Assembly (NCBI RefSeq): GCF_034087045.1
Contig: NZ_CP139247.1
Coordinates: 7,590,001-7,654,000 of the forward strand
DNA: 64,000 nucleotides
Origin: Chitinophaga sancti
Lineage (GTDB): Bacteria > Bacteroidota > Bacteroidia > Chitinophagales > Chitinophagaceae
Direction of reading: 5' to 3'
The number at the start of each line of letters is the position of its first letter. Positions within the stretch are counted from its first letter, which is position 1. The translations under genes were made by a program, and so were the position numbers. The notes below the pieces were generated by a model. That model worked only from the letters and a program-made list of their open reading frames with translations. It did no database searches and had not been told where the DNA came from. This document shows positions 1-9,216 of the stretch, one piece after another.

Positions 1-3000
1 GAGGTATATAAAGTATATGATCTTCGTGACCGGCTTGTTTTTACACAGGATGCTGAGCAACGAGCAAAGTCACCTATGGAATGGTATACAGTATTTTACG
101 ATAATACGAATCGTACTGTTATGACCGCCATTTATAAAAGTAATACTACGAGGGAAGCTTTGCAAACAGCTATGAATTCCGCTACGGCTACTTCGTCTAT
201 TTCTTACCAGGCCCCTGTGGAAAAAGAGCTGACTTTATATGCTGATGATGGCAGCACAAACTATAATGCAACCGATAATATTTATTTTATGCCTGGCTTT
301 GAATCCATTACAAATGCATCGTTTGAAGCTACAATAGTCACACCTACTTCTGGAATTTCTACCAGTATGACAACTACCTATTCGTTGCCTGGCATCAATA
401 TTTCTTCAATAACGCCATTAATTTATATGTATTATGATAATTATAATTATCCAGGTGTATATAAATTGAAGACTGATGATTTTGCAAAGTTGATTGTAGA
501 AGACAGCCTTTATCCTGAGCCGTTTTCAGGAAACTATAGTACGCTCTCAAATGACCTTCCCACAGGAATGAAAGTTCGTGTGCTTGGTACTGATCAATGG
601 ATCATGACGACTACTTATTATAATGACAAAAGTAGGCCTATACAAGTAATCAGCAGCAACAGCGTAGGGGGAAAAGATATAACGACCTTTTTATACAGCT
701 TTGGTGGCAATATCCTGGCAAACTACATGAGGCACCAGGCCCCTAAAAACATTATTCCTGAAATTAGGTTGTTAACCACTCTGACATATGATCATCGGGA
801 TAGATTAATCAGTGTGACAAAGAAGCTAAATGATGACTCAAGGTTTGAACGGACCATTGCAACTTATACGTATGATGAGCTGAACCGGGTGAGTAAGAAA
901 CGGTTGGGTATTTCAAATGGTGGTACACCAATAGACTCAATGATACTGACGTACAATGTACGTGGTTGGTTAAATAGTATCAATAAAGATTATGTAGGAA
1001 CGGATGGTAGCCTGAAAAATTGGTTTGGGGAAGAACTGAGTTATGACTATGGATTTACCTCTAATTACTATAATGGTTCTATAGCCGGTAAAAAATGGAA
1101 GACCCGCTCAGATGGTATTCCGCGTTCTTATGGTTATTCTTATGATAAAACAAACCGTTTAACGGCGGCAGATTTTTCACAGCAGGATGTAGCTGGGGCA
1201 GCCTGGGGTAATGTTAAGATGGATTTCTCTGTAAATAACCTGGCGTACGATGCTAATGGAGGCATACAAAGGATGGTACAGCAGGGGATGAATGGTCTTT
1301 CCAAAGAGACAATGGATAATCTGACTTATCAATATGCTAATCATTCTAACAAGTTAGCGGCGGTTACAGACGGAAATACAAAGACTACTACTACATTAGG
1401 CGATTTCATCAATGGTACGAACACAGGAGATGATTACACCTATAACCTGAATGGTAATTTGAATTCAGATGAGAACAGAAATATATCTTCTATTACCTAT
1501 AATTATCTGAATCTACCCGATGTTATAACTGTAAGAGGAAAAGGAACTATTACCTATCAGTATGATGCTTTGGGGAATAAAATCCGTAAGATAGTAGTTA
1601 ATAATGGTAGTGGAACGACGGTAAAAACAGTAACAGATTATTCCGGAGGGTTCACTTATCAGAATGATAGTCTCCGTACCATCGGACAAGAGGAAGGCAG
1701 GATACGTCCATTGTATATTACCGGAAAGCCTGTTAGCTACGCTTTTGATTACTTTGAGAAAGACCATCTAGGGAATATCCGAATGGTATTGACCGATCAG
1801 CCAGATTCCAGTGCATATGCAGCTACGATGGAAACAGAGAATAATACAATAGAAAGTGCTACTTTCAGTAATATCGAAACTACCCGGGTAGAAACACCAG
1901 CAGGGTATAATCAGGCAGGTTCAACAACTATTAACAAATATGTAGCTAAAACAAATAATAGTGGCAATAAAATAGGTCCTTCCATTGTATTGCGGGTAAT
2001 GGCAGGGGATACTATTCAGATCGGTGCAGATGCTTTTTATAAATCTTCTGCGTCAGTTGGAAATACGAATAATTCTCCTGTATCCTCAATAGTAACAGGA
2101 TTTTTGCAGGCACTTAAAGGAAGTAGTGCTACAAATGGGGAACATAGTCTGACAGCAGCAGATAATTCCGTAATCACTAGCAGTCTGAACAACAATGATT
2201 ATAGTCAATTGATAAATAGTGATAATGGGGATACTGATTCTAATCGCCCGAAAGCTTATTTGAATTATGTCCTTTTTGATGATCAGTTTAATATGGTTAA
2301 TCAGAATAGTGGTTTGAAGCGGATAGCAGTTAACCCGGATGCGGTACAGCATTTGGGAGTTGATAAAATGGTGATCCAGAGAACAGGGTTCTTGTATATA
2401 TATACAGATAATGAAACTACAGAAAATGTTTATTTTGATAATGTGCAGGTATTGTTACTGAATGGGCCAGCATTGGAGGAAACGCATTATTATCCTTACG
2501 GTTTGACAATGGAGGCGATTTCTTATAATGCGTTGAAAGGGATGAATTATGAGGAGAATAAGTATAAATTTAATGGTATTGAATTAAACCAGGATCTAGG
2601 ACTGAATCAGTATGATGCGTTTTACAGGAACTATGATCCACAGATTGGAAGGTGGATGGAGATAGATCCGAAGCCTAATGAAAGTTCCAGTCTATATTCA
2701 GGTATGGGGAATAATCCGGTATTATTGAGTGATTTGTTGGGGGATACTGCTATAGTAGGAACGATGACATTACCTGTTGTGGTGGTCAATGGGCGATCTT
2801 ATCGTAAGGATGACCTTATCCAGGCGTTGGTTGACCAATGGTCCAGAATATCAGGACTTGATTTGAGTGTTATAAATAATAGTATCCAAAATAATGGTAT
2901 AAAAACTAACAAAGGTATAAGTATGGAGGCACGTGCGAATATATTAAAGGCACTTGGTGAAGGTAAAATATATATCGATTTTCGTGGCGGAGGATCAAAA

Positions 3001-3468
3001 ACATTACCACATTGGGCATTTAATATTGTAGATCCACAAACAGATTATATAATAATCGACCCGAATCAGATTGAAAAATTTGTAATGGGTACTTCATCAG
3101 ATCTGGATCCGATGACATTTGGCATAGGTATGGCTGTATTGCATGAAATGGAGCATACATTTTTATTTAATAATCTTACCCACAATGGATACACTGTGTT
3201 CTATTTAGGGAATATTGATCGGTCTGATGAAAGAATGAATAGAATAAGAGTTGAACTAGGTGCAAATTGGGGCCAACGATTATCTTATAAATTAGAAACT
3301 TTTGGTCGTAACAGTTACTTACCGATGTCTAAAAGCGCTTTACAACTGTTGCAAACAGCAGCAAAATATAAGGAAATAAGAAGAAAGGCCATTACTCCTT
3401 TTGGGGCATTTAATGCAGAGAGTAAGATAGTATTGCCCACTAAAGGTGTAATAATTTACAGAAACTAA
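1..3468 (+). CDS. RHS repeat-associated core protein with zincin-like C-terminal domain (5' partial)
   Basis: The frame is open from the first base of the window, so the gene begins upstream; 1155 residues are visible. The body is rich in Tyr/Asp (YD) repeats typical of RHS shell proteins (for example YDYGFTSNYYNG, YSYDKTNRL, YQYDALGNK). An RHS-core signature follows: FNGIELNQDLGLNQYDAFYRNYDPQIGRW ends with GRWMEIDP near visible residue 883, then SGMGNNPVLLSDLLGD. Everything after the core (about residues 920-1155) is a separate C-terminal domain, as in polymorphic toxins. It contains VLHEMEHTF (HExxH at residues 1048-1052, bases 3142-3156), a zinc metallopeptidase-type motif. Known of the family: RHS proteins encapsulate a variable C-terminal effector. 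Inferred: the tip is a metallopeptidase-like toxin. A housekeeping zincin or an inactive domain cannot be excluded. Confidence 0.85.
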   Translation, partial: EVYKVYDLRDRLVFTQDAEQRAKSPMEWYTVFYDNTNRTVMTAIYKSNTTREALQTAMNSATATSSISYQAPVEKELTLYADDGSTNYNATDNIYFMPGFESITNASFEATIVTPTSGISTSMTTTYSLPGINISSITPLIYMYYDNYNYPGVYKLKTDDFAKLIVEDSLYPEPFSGNYSTLSNDLPTGMKVRVLGTDQWIMTTTYYNDKSRPIQVISSNSVGGKDITTFLYSFGGNILANYMRHQAPKNIIPEIRLLTTLTYDHRDRLISVTKKLNDDSRFERTIATYTYDELNRVSKKRLGISNGGTPIDSMILTYNVRGWLNSINKDYVGTDGSLKNWFGEELSYDYGFTSNYYNGSIAGKKWKTRSDGIPRSYGYSYDKTNRLTAADFSQQDVAGAAWGNVKMDFSVNNLAYDANGGIQRMVQQGMNGLSKETMDNLTYQYANHSNKLAAVTDGNTKTTTTLGDFINGTNTGDDYTYNLNGNLNSDENRNISSITYNYLNLPDVITVRGKGTITYQYDALGNKIRKIVVNNGSGTTVKTVTDYSGGFTYQNDSLRTIGQEEGRIRPLYITGKPVSYAFDYFEKDHLGNIRMVLTDQPDSSAYAATMETENNTIESATFSNIETTRVETPAGYNQAGSTTINKYVAKTNNSGNKIGPSIVLRVMAGDTIQIGADAFYKSSASVGNTNNSPVSSIVTGFLQALKGSSATNGEHSLTAADNSVITSSLNNNDYSQLINSDNGDTDSNRPKAYLNYVLFDDQFNMVNQNSGLKRIAVNPDAVQHLGVDKMVIQRTGFLYIYTDNETTENVYFDNVQVLLLNGPALEETHYYPYGLTMEAISYNALKGMNYEENKYKFNGIELNQDLGLNQYDAFYRNYDPQIGRWMEIDPKPNESSSLYSGMGNNPVLLSDLLGDTAIVGTMTLPVVVVNGRSYRKDDLIQALVDQWSRISGLDLSVINNSIQNNGIKTNKGISMEARANILKALGEGKIYIDFRGGGSKTLPHWAFNIVDPQTDYIIIDPNQIEKFVMGTSSDLDPMTFGIGMAVLHEMEHTFLFNNLTHNGYTVFYLGNIDRSDERMNRIRVELGANWGQRLSYKLETFGRNSYLPMSKSALQLLQTAAKYKEIRRKAITPFGAFNAESKIVLPTKGVIIYRN

Positions 3469-3479
3469 AAAAAAATAAT

Positions 3480-3854
3480 ATGGTGAAATATTTAGTAATA
3501 ATGGCATTATTTAATTTTTTTCAGCGTGGTATTGAAGGAGTTTATACTAAGTCAATACAAGAAGCTTCTATCGCTGAGGCAGCGAATAAAAGGTGGGAAT
3601 TGACAATAAAACATGATTCGAGCTTTAATTATACTATTCATGAAAGATTCTCATCATCCAACCTGGATTCTACCTATCTCACCACTGGAAAATGGACTTT
3701 AGTTCATGATACGCTGATACTAAAAACGTACACTTTCCCCTACCTCTATGAGTTTGTTGTGAAAGGTGATAAACTGATACCAATTGCTGATAAGCCGGTA
3801 ATAAGAGGAAGTCTTATCATCAAGCTGGATTATCTGTTAAGAGATCCATCGTAA
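3480..3854 (+). CDS. Small hypothetical protein, possible partner or immunity protein of the upstream RHS gene
   Basis: This 124-residue protein starts 11 bp after the stop of the RHS-core gene on the same strand, so it is probably cotranscribed. The first ~20 residues are hydrophobic (KYLVIMALFNFFQ), suggesting a weak signal peptide or membrane anchor. The rest is beta-rich, with alternating polar/hydrophobic stretches and a T-T-G-K-W-T-L motif, reminiscent of small lipocalin-like or NlpE-like secreted proteins. I do not recognise a family with confidence. The position directly after a polymorphic-toxin-like C-terminus is where immunity genes normally sit, so an immunity role is a contextual inference only. 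Confidence 0.6.
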   Translation: MVKYLVIMALFNFFQRGIEGVYTKSIQEASIAEAANKRWELTIKHDSSFNYTIHERFSSSNLDSTYLTTGKWTLVHDTLILKTYTFPYLYEFVVKGDKLIPIADKPVIRGSLIIKLDYLLRDPS

Positions 3855-3860
3855 ATTATT

Positions 3861-3981
3861 ATTCAATGAGGTTGTATCAAAAGTAAAAATTCCGGGATTT
3901 TATTCGGATAGCTGATAGAGAGTTTTCTTTAAGATATTCTAAATGTCATTAAATTACTTTTGATACGGCCTTTATTGAATA
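3861..3981. repeat. 121-bp inverted-repeat element (MITE-like or large hairpin)
   Basis: The left arm (3861-3887) and right arm (3954-3981) are imperfect inverted repeats of about 27 bp. Both contain a perfect TATCAAAAGTAA core and its complement, flanked by ATTCAAT/ATTGAAT. The two mismatched positions are TT versus CC next to the core. The 66-nt centre is AT-rich and has no reading frame. Termini of this type resemble those of Bacteroidota insertion sequences, so a MITE or an internally deleted IS is likely. A long transcription-terminating hairpin after the small gene is the alternative. Confidence 0.55.
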
Positions 3982-4068
3982 TTTGAAATCTTTTGCAATT
4001 AACCTTTTCAAGTAATCAGATCCCTTCGAATGTTATTTTTAATAGTTAGACCTACCCATCCCTATGTT

Positions 4069-7000
4069 ATGAATAGAATTAGTAGCTTTTTTATTCTTGC
4101 TGTTATTTGCATGCTCCCATTATTAACGAGCGCCCAGACAATGAAGACAACCGTTGATGCTAAGACTCCCGAAGTGTCCGCGTTTAACCGATTTATTGAA
4201 ACCCCTGTATCCTACTTTACAGGTGTTCCTGCAATCAGCATTCCGTTATATGAAATCACGATAAATGGTATCGCTGTGCCCATCTCATTAGATTATCATG
4301 CTGGTGGTATACGTGTAGATCAGGATGCAACCTGGGTAGGACTAGGATGGAGTCTTAACTACGGAGGACAAATATCCAGAACAGTAAGAGGCGGAATTGC
4401 TGATGAGAAATGCTTTTTCTTGGATACAACTATCAAACGTTATCTGGCCCTGCCCAATGCAGCAGCAGATCAATACTTGTCTCAAAGGGGTATGTTTATG
4501 TGGTATGCGAAGCATCCGGCACTTAACCAGAATGATTTGATGCCTGACGAATTTTATTACAACTTTCTTGGATTTTCCGGAAGATACATGTACGATCAAA
4601 ACAACAAAAAGTTCGTGCTCTTCCCAAAAGAAGATCTTACAGTTAAATACCAGCTTAAAAACACAAATAATATTGATTGTTGGACTTTGCAGCTACCAGA
4701 TGGCACAAAAGGCACCTTTAAAAGAGGTACAGAAAGCTCTATTGGCGGCCCCAATTCCTATTCAGATAATAGCTGGCTGCCAACCAGGATAGAAAATCAG
4801 TATAATGATAGTATCACCTTCTCTTACGATACACTCCCAGCTTATACAATTGATAAAGTATTAAATGAAAGTTTTACTAAATACAGAAGTATAAGTTCTC
4901 CTGGATATGTGATCAGTTTAGCCACATGTTACTATCATGAAAATATCCTAAAGCAAATAAAATTTAAGGACGGTAAGATTGATTTTTATACCACTACCAG
5001 GCTAGATATGCCCAATAAAGCATTAAGTAAAATAGTAGTATCAGACAATCAGGGTAAAGTAGTAAAATCAATCGTTTTTAATTATAGTTACTTCATTGCA
5101 GATGCATACAAGTCAGTAAACTATACCTGGCCTGTAGCTACTTCAGATTATGCCAATAAGCGTTTGAAACTTGATTCACTGGATATTTATGGTAGTGATA
5201 TTTCAAAGGTCAATACTTATAAGTTCGACTATTATACTTATAGTCAAATGCCATCTAAGTTTTCTGCCGCGCAGGATCATTGGGGATTTTTTAATGCTTA
5301 TTCAAATGCTACAACTATCCCTAATATTTCTCCTGATTACATTGTAGGAGGAGACCGAAGGGTAAAAGGAGATACCAGTAAGGTTTTTTCACTGAAAAGC
5401 ATCACCTTCCCGGAAGGAGGCAAAACTGAATATATTTATGAAGGAAACAATATAGCTAAGGGATATGGGCAAAACAATATCCCATGGGAACTTGAGTCTA
5501 CATATCAGGATGATAATTTCACAGAGAAAAGTATGTCAATCAGCGTATCTGGTTACGATAGAAACTATTTCACACCCGCTCCCGATTCTACAACTGCTAT
5601 AGCAGGAGAACGGTATTATAAGAAATATTTCACAGTGCCGGAAGGTAGCTTTTTCACATTGGATTGGAGCTTTATTTCTTCTACGAACATCGGTCAGACT
5701 ACAATTGATAAAAGCCTTAATATCAGCTGTAATTCGGCTAATGTAAATTTTGATCTGTATCTGCTCAATAATGATGGCAGCATTTCGAGAAGAATAACCA
5801 GTCATACGGCTGTTGACTGTAGTTCAGGAACAAGAACACCTTCCACTAACCAATTTGTGAAAATATCTGCGGGTAAATATCTTATGCAGGTGCAGATATT
5901 GTCAAATATGAGTGGTACTGCTCTGAATCAGCCACACAGTACATTTTTTCAGATCAAATGGAGAGAGCCGGATGTCAATGGCCATAAGTTAAATATCGGA
6001 GGTGTCAGGGCGAAACAGATTAACACCTATGATATGGACGGAAGTTTAGCATTACAGAAGAAGTATGATTATACTGATCCTAATACGAAAGTTACTTCCG
6101 GACAGGTATTATCCATGCCACAGTACATGAAGTATATGTATAAGCAGGAATCCTCTGGTAATGGGGGCTATGGTTTGCAATTCCTGGCTACATCCAGTTT
6201 GCCGCTGGAATCTACTTCCGGCTCTTATGCAGGTTATAAATACGTGACAGAGAAAGCAGTCGGTAAGGCTGGTGATACTCTGATAACAAGATATAGTTTT
6301 GATTTTAGTCCATCTCTTTTTAGTGAATTTTACAACGGTACAGATTTGTGGCAATATGAACAGAAGGAATGGTCAAGAGGTAAATTATTGACAAAAGAAT
6401 ACTTGAAGGGAAGTGCTACTATCGCAAAAGAAGAATATACCTATAACTCCTATTCCCCTCATTTGAATGGAAATAGTTATGAAGATACAGTCAGAGAAAT
6501 TAATACCGATTTTATCAGCTTATGGAAAGTGACTTATCAGGTAACACCGAGTGAAACAGAAGATTTCTATGATCCACTTGTAAACCCTGGAGGGGTATAT
6601 CCTGGATTTCATTATGGAGAGGATGATTACAAAACATATACGATATCTGGTAACCCTATTGAATATTATCAGGTACAACTGCCAATATTTTATCGCCTTA
6701 CCGGATTTGATAAAATCCAATCTAAAAAAATAACTACATACGATGATAGCGGTAATAGTATCGTTCAAACAGAGAATTATTTCTATGATAAAACACCTGG
6801 TCATTACCAATTAACACGTATGGAAACAACAGACAGTAAAAATAATGTACTGAAAACTGTACTTAAATATCCTTTGGATAAAGCATCCCTTTCAGGAACT
6901 ACTACCAATTCCTCCAGGGCGATTGACAGTCTGGTAAAAAGAGAAATTAAAAATACTGTGCTGGAAACTGATAAGTTTAAAGCAGGCACATTAGTGGAAC

Positions 7001-7719
7001 GTGTCCGAAATGATTATAAGGTATGGCCTACCGGTAATACTATCCTACAAGAATACAGTCAATTTCAGAAAGGAACGGCAACAATGACTACACAGTGGCA
7101 GGCATTTAATTATGATAGCTCAGGTAATCTGTTGGAACAGGCTAATTATAATGACGCTCATACTGTATATATCTGGAATTACAATCGTACAAGTCCGATC
7201 GCTATTATACATAATGCAACTATTGCTGATGTCGCTTATTGCGGGTTTGAGGATGCCGGAGCTGGCAACTGGGCTGTGCCATCTACAGGTATCAGCGTTA
7301 CTGGAGGAATTACAGGAAATAAGTCCTGGACCATTAGTGGCAATATTACAAAAGCAGGACTAGCAGCTTCTCAGGCATATATCGTTTCTTATTGGAGTAA
7401 AACAGGTTCTGCTACAGTGAATGGATCAATAGCTACTTCAACTGTCAGCAAAAGAGGGTGGAATTACTTTGAGCATAAAGTGTCAGGTGTTACATCTGTG
7501 ACCCTTACTGGAAGTGTAACCATCGACGAATTGAGGCTTTATCCTGCTGATGCGAAGATGACTACTAATACCTATAACCCACTGGTGGGGATGACTAGTC
7601 AGTGTGATCCTGCGAGTCATATTTTTTACTATGAGTATGATGGAATAGGCCGGTTGAAAGTAGTGAGAGATATGGATGGTAATGTGATGAAAGTACATGA
7701 TTACCATTATAAAAATTAG
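4069..7719 (+). CDS. RHS/YD-repeat secreted protein, N-terminal shell type
   Basis: I chose the ATG at 4069 rather than 4030 because it gives a clean signal peptide (MNRISSFFILAVICMLPLLTSAQ) and a protein of 1216 residues. The N-terminal block (PEVSAFNRFIETPVSYFTGVPAISIPLY, then GLGWSLNYGGQISR) is the conserved start of Bacteroidota RHS-associated secreted proteins. Long beta-rich YD-type repeats follow, and the protein ends with a classic RHS repeat, YYEYDGIGRLKVVRDMDGN, close to its stop. It has no RHS-core or toxin tip of its own. Proteins like this usually precede a second gene that carries the core and tip. Here the next gene is an IS remnant, so the protein appears to have lost its partner or to have had it replaced (inference). 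Confidence 0.8.
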   Translation: MNRISSFFILAVICMLPLLTSAQTMKTTVDAKTPEVSAFNRFIETPVSYFTGVPAISIPLYEITINGIAVPISLDYHAGGIRVDQDATWVGLGWSLNYGGQISRTVRGGIADEKCFFLDTTIKRYLALPNAAADQYLSQRGMFMWYAKHPALNQNDLMPDEFYYNFLGFSGRYMYDQNNKKFVLFPKEDLTVKYQLKNTNNIDCWTLQLPDGTKGTFKRGTESSIGGPNSYSDNSWLPTRIENQYNDSITFSYDTLPAYTIDKVLNESFTKYRSISSPGYVISLATCYYHENILKQIKFKDGKIDFYTTTRLDMPNKALSKIVVSDNQGKVVKSIVFNYSYFIADAYKSVNYTWPVATSDYANKRLKLDSLDIYGSDISKVNTYKFDYYTYSQMPSKFSAAQDHWGFFNAYSNATTIPNISPDYIVGGDRRVKGDTSKVFSLKSITFPEGGKTEYIYEGNNIAKGYGQNNIPWELESTYQDDNFTEKSMSISVSGYDRNYFTPAPDSTTAIAGERYYKKYFTVPEGSFFTLDWSFISSTNIGQTTIDKSLNISCNSANVNFDLYLLNNDGSISRRITSHTAVDCSSGTRTPSTNQFVKISAGKYLMQVQILSNMSGTALNQPHSTFFQIKWREPDVNGHKLNIGGVRAKQINTYDMDGSLALQKKYDYTDPNTKVTSGQVLSMPQYMKYMYKQESSGNGGYGLQFLATSSLPLESTSGSYAGYKYVTEKAVGKAGDTLITRYSFDFSPSLFSEFYNGTDLWQYEQKEWSRGKLLTKEYLKGSATIAKEEYTYNSYSPHLNGNSYEDTVREINTDFISLWKVTYQVTPSETEDFYDPLVNPGGVYPGFHYGEDDYKTYTISGNPIEYYQVQLPIFYRLTGFDKIQSKKITTYDDSGNSIVQTENYFYDKTPGHYQLTRMETTDSKNNVLKTVLKYPLDKASLSGTTTNSSRAIDSLVKREIKNTVLETDKFKAGTLVERVRNDYKVWPTGNTILQEYSQFQKGTATMTTQWQAFNYDSSGNLLEQANYNDAHTVYIWNYNRTSPIAIIHNATIADVAYCGFEDAGAGNWAVPSTGISVTGGITGNKSWTISGNITKAGLAASQAYIVSYWSKTGSATVNGSIATSTVSKRGWNYFEHKVSGVTSVTLTGSVTIDELRLYPADAKMTTNTYNPLVGMTSQCDPASHIFYYEYDGIGRLKVVRDMDGNVMKVHDYHYKN

Positions 7720-7893
7720 GGTTTTATTAATAAATGAATGCCTGTCTTTACGTTCAACAAAAGCTTCCAATTAAAAAATAATAAATAAGATAGCCGTCAC
7801 AACAACACATAAATTATTTTATAGAATTACCCATTTACGGGGTGTTAAGTAAATATACAGCGTAGTGTCGGATTAGCTTTATAAAAAAAAGCT

Positions 7894-8345
7894 ATGTTTA
7901 AAGGAGTAACACCAGATAGTTTTCATAAACAGTTCCCAAACGAAGAGGCCTGTTTGCAATACCTGGCCGGAATGAAGTGGCAGAAGGGGTATAAGTGCAA
8001 AAAGTCTGGCGGCAAACTGTGGTGGAAAGGGAAAAGTTGGCTTGACAGACGTTGTCAGGATTGTAATTATAATGAGTATCCAACAGCAGGCACCTCGTTC
8101 CACAAAGTAAAATTAGTCTGCTAATAGCTTTCCAGATTTGTTTCCGTTTGAGTGTTAGTAAAAAGGGAATGTCAGGTTGCGAACTAAGCAGAGAATATGG
8201 CATCCGACAAACAAGTGCCTGGTATTTTAAGCGCAAAGTGCAGCAGGGGATGCAGAGTAGTGAACAGTTCCCATTAGCAGGTCGCGTAGTGGTGGATGAA
8301 TTTGTGATTGGCGGCAAGGAACAAGGGAATGTGATCAGTAATTAA
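7894..8345 (+). pseudogene. IS1595-family transposase, frameshifted and 3'-truncated
   Basis: The first piece (7894-8124) holds the zinc-ribbon start of an IS1595-type transposase (PNEEACLQYLAGMKW, then C-K-K-S...CQDCNY). The second piece (8148-8345) continues in another frame with KGMSGCELSREYGIRQTSAWYFKRKVQ and VVVDEFVIGGKEQGN, which is the beginning of the DDE nuclease domain with its first Asp. A frameshift lies near 8120 and the gene stops soon after the first catalytic motif, so most of the catalytic domain is gone. A GGGTGTTAAGTAAATA string near 7840 may be the left IS end; no matching right end is visible. Confidence 0.8.
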
Positions 8346-8446
8346 CAATGGTTCTTCGCCAAATTTGATGCACTTAATTAATTGAAAAAACTTGACTCAT
8401 AAATAATATCTGTATCTTAACTAATTGATAATTATATGATTTTATA

Positions 8447-8647
8447 GTGCCCCCTTCTAGTATTTTAGTTTTAAAAGACGCAGTGTTATTTTACGGAGAA
8501 CGTGAAATAAAGATATACCGTTCGGAAATTCAAGATAAAACCATACGTCTATTTGCAAAAAAGACAGGAGCCCACTCAAAGTGCCCAAGTTGTATGAAAA
8601 GCAGTGGCCGCGTACGCTCTTCATACGTAAGAACACTAATGGATTAA
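8447..8647 (+). pseudogene. ISL3-family transposase, N-terminal fragment
   Basis: Only about 66 residues remain. They carry the N-terminal zinc-finger part of ISL3 transposases: a CPSCMKSSGRVRSSY stretch with a C-x2-C pair, followed by RTLMD where complete proteins read on into RTLxDLPW. No ATG precedes the conserved part; a GTG at 8447 is the only in-frame start. The frame stops exactly where the helix-turn-helix should begin, so this is a remnant and not a functional gene. Confidence 0.65.
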
Positions 8648-9021
8648 CAACTAAGTCTTCTCATATATCCATAAGAACAAAGAATTGATACATTAATATC
8701 AAGATACCTAAGCAATGTAAATTACCGATACTTATGATATAAGAAATACCAAGTAGTTGGTATTTCTTAGAAGATAATTAAATTATACTTCAAAATAAGG
8801 AGGATAACATAATACTCTAAGTAGTTGTTTGATTTTCTATATTCTTTAGTGATTTTGCCTCATAGCGCAAAGTCTACCCTTATTCCCGATCCAGACAACA
8901 TCTACCAACCTCGAACTTTTTTTTAGCATACAATATTCACCCAATTTGGCCTAAATAACTCCCAAATCCATCCAATCCTGCATAATCTGGTTCGAGGTTC
9001 CGATACCTGGGGCCGCTAAGT
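8648..9021. other. Non-coding interval with one perfect hairpin
   Basis: No credible gene is seen here. A perfect 10-bp inverted repeat AAGAAATACC / GGTATTTCTT (8741-8750 and 8759-8768) encloses an 8-nt loop. It lacks a T-tract, so it is not an obvious terminator and could be an end of the decayed ISL3 element. The right part of the interval carries copy A of the GGTTCGA motif, listed separately. Confidence 0.5.
8989..9016 (+). repeat. GGTTCGA-type 28-nt motif, copy A
   Basis: The unit begins GGTTCGAGGTTCC and ends GGGGCCGC. Its last 24 bases (8993-9016) are identical to 12639-12662 (copy D), and the 28-nt unit shares its two ends with the copies at 10765 and 22135. It lies 11 nt before a strong forward terminator. 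Its nature is unknown; the start resembles a tRNA T-arm but no tRNA can be folded around it. Confidence 0.6.
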
Positions 9022-9027
9022 TTGATT

Positions 9028-9060
9028 GAAACCCCGCGCTACGCGCGGGGTTTCTTTTTT
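9028..9060 (+). terminator. Strong intrinsic terminator
   Basis: A 12-bp GC-rich perfect stem (9028-9039 with 9043-9054, arms GAAACCCCGCGC / GCGCGGGGTTTC) with a 3-nt loop is followed by TTTTTT. It is oriented forward and would end a transcript containing motif copy A. It could also weakly block read-through from the opposite strand. Confidence 0.85.
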
Positions 9061-9216
9061 AGTCGAGTGGATAGTCGAGTTCCGGCAGGCTCAAAACTAT
9101 TTCTTCAAATCTATTTCTTACGCCTTTTTACGAAGATTGACAGATTTTTTATTTCTAGAGTTAATTATTTGGTTCGAAATCCACTACTCATCATGTCTGC
9201 CCTCGTCTGTTTCTGA

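Noticed and set aside
8989..9016. tRNA gene or tRNA 3' end at the GGTTCGA motif
   Set aside because: No acceptor or anticodon stem can be folded upstream, and the T-arm pairing does not close.
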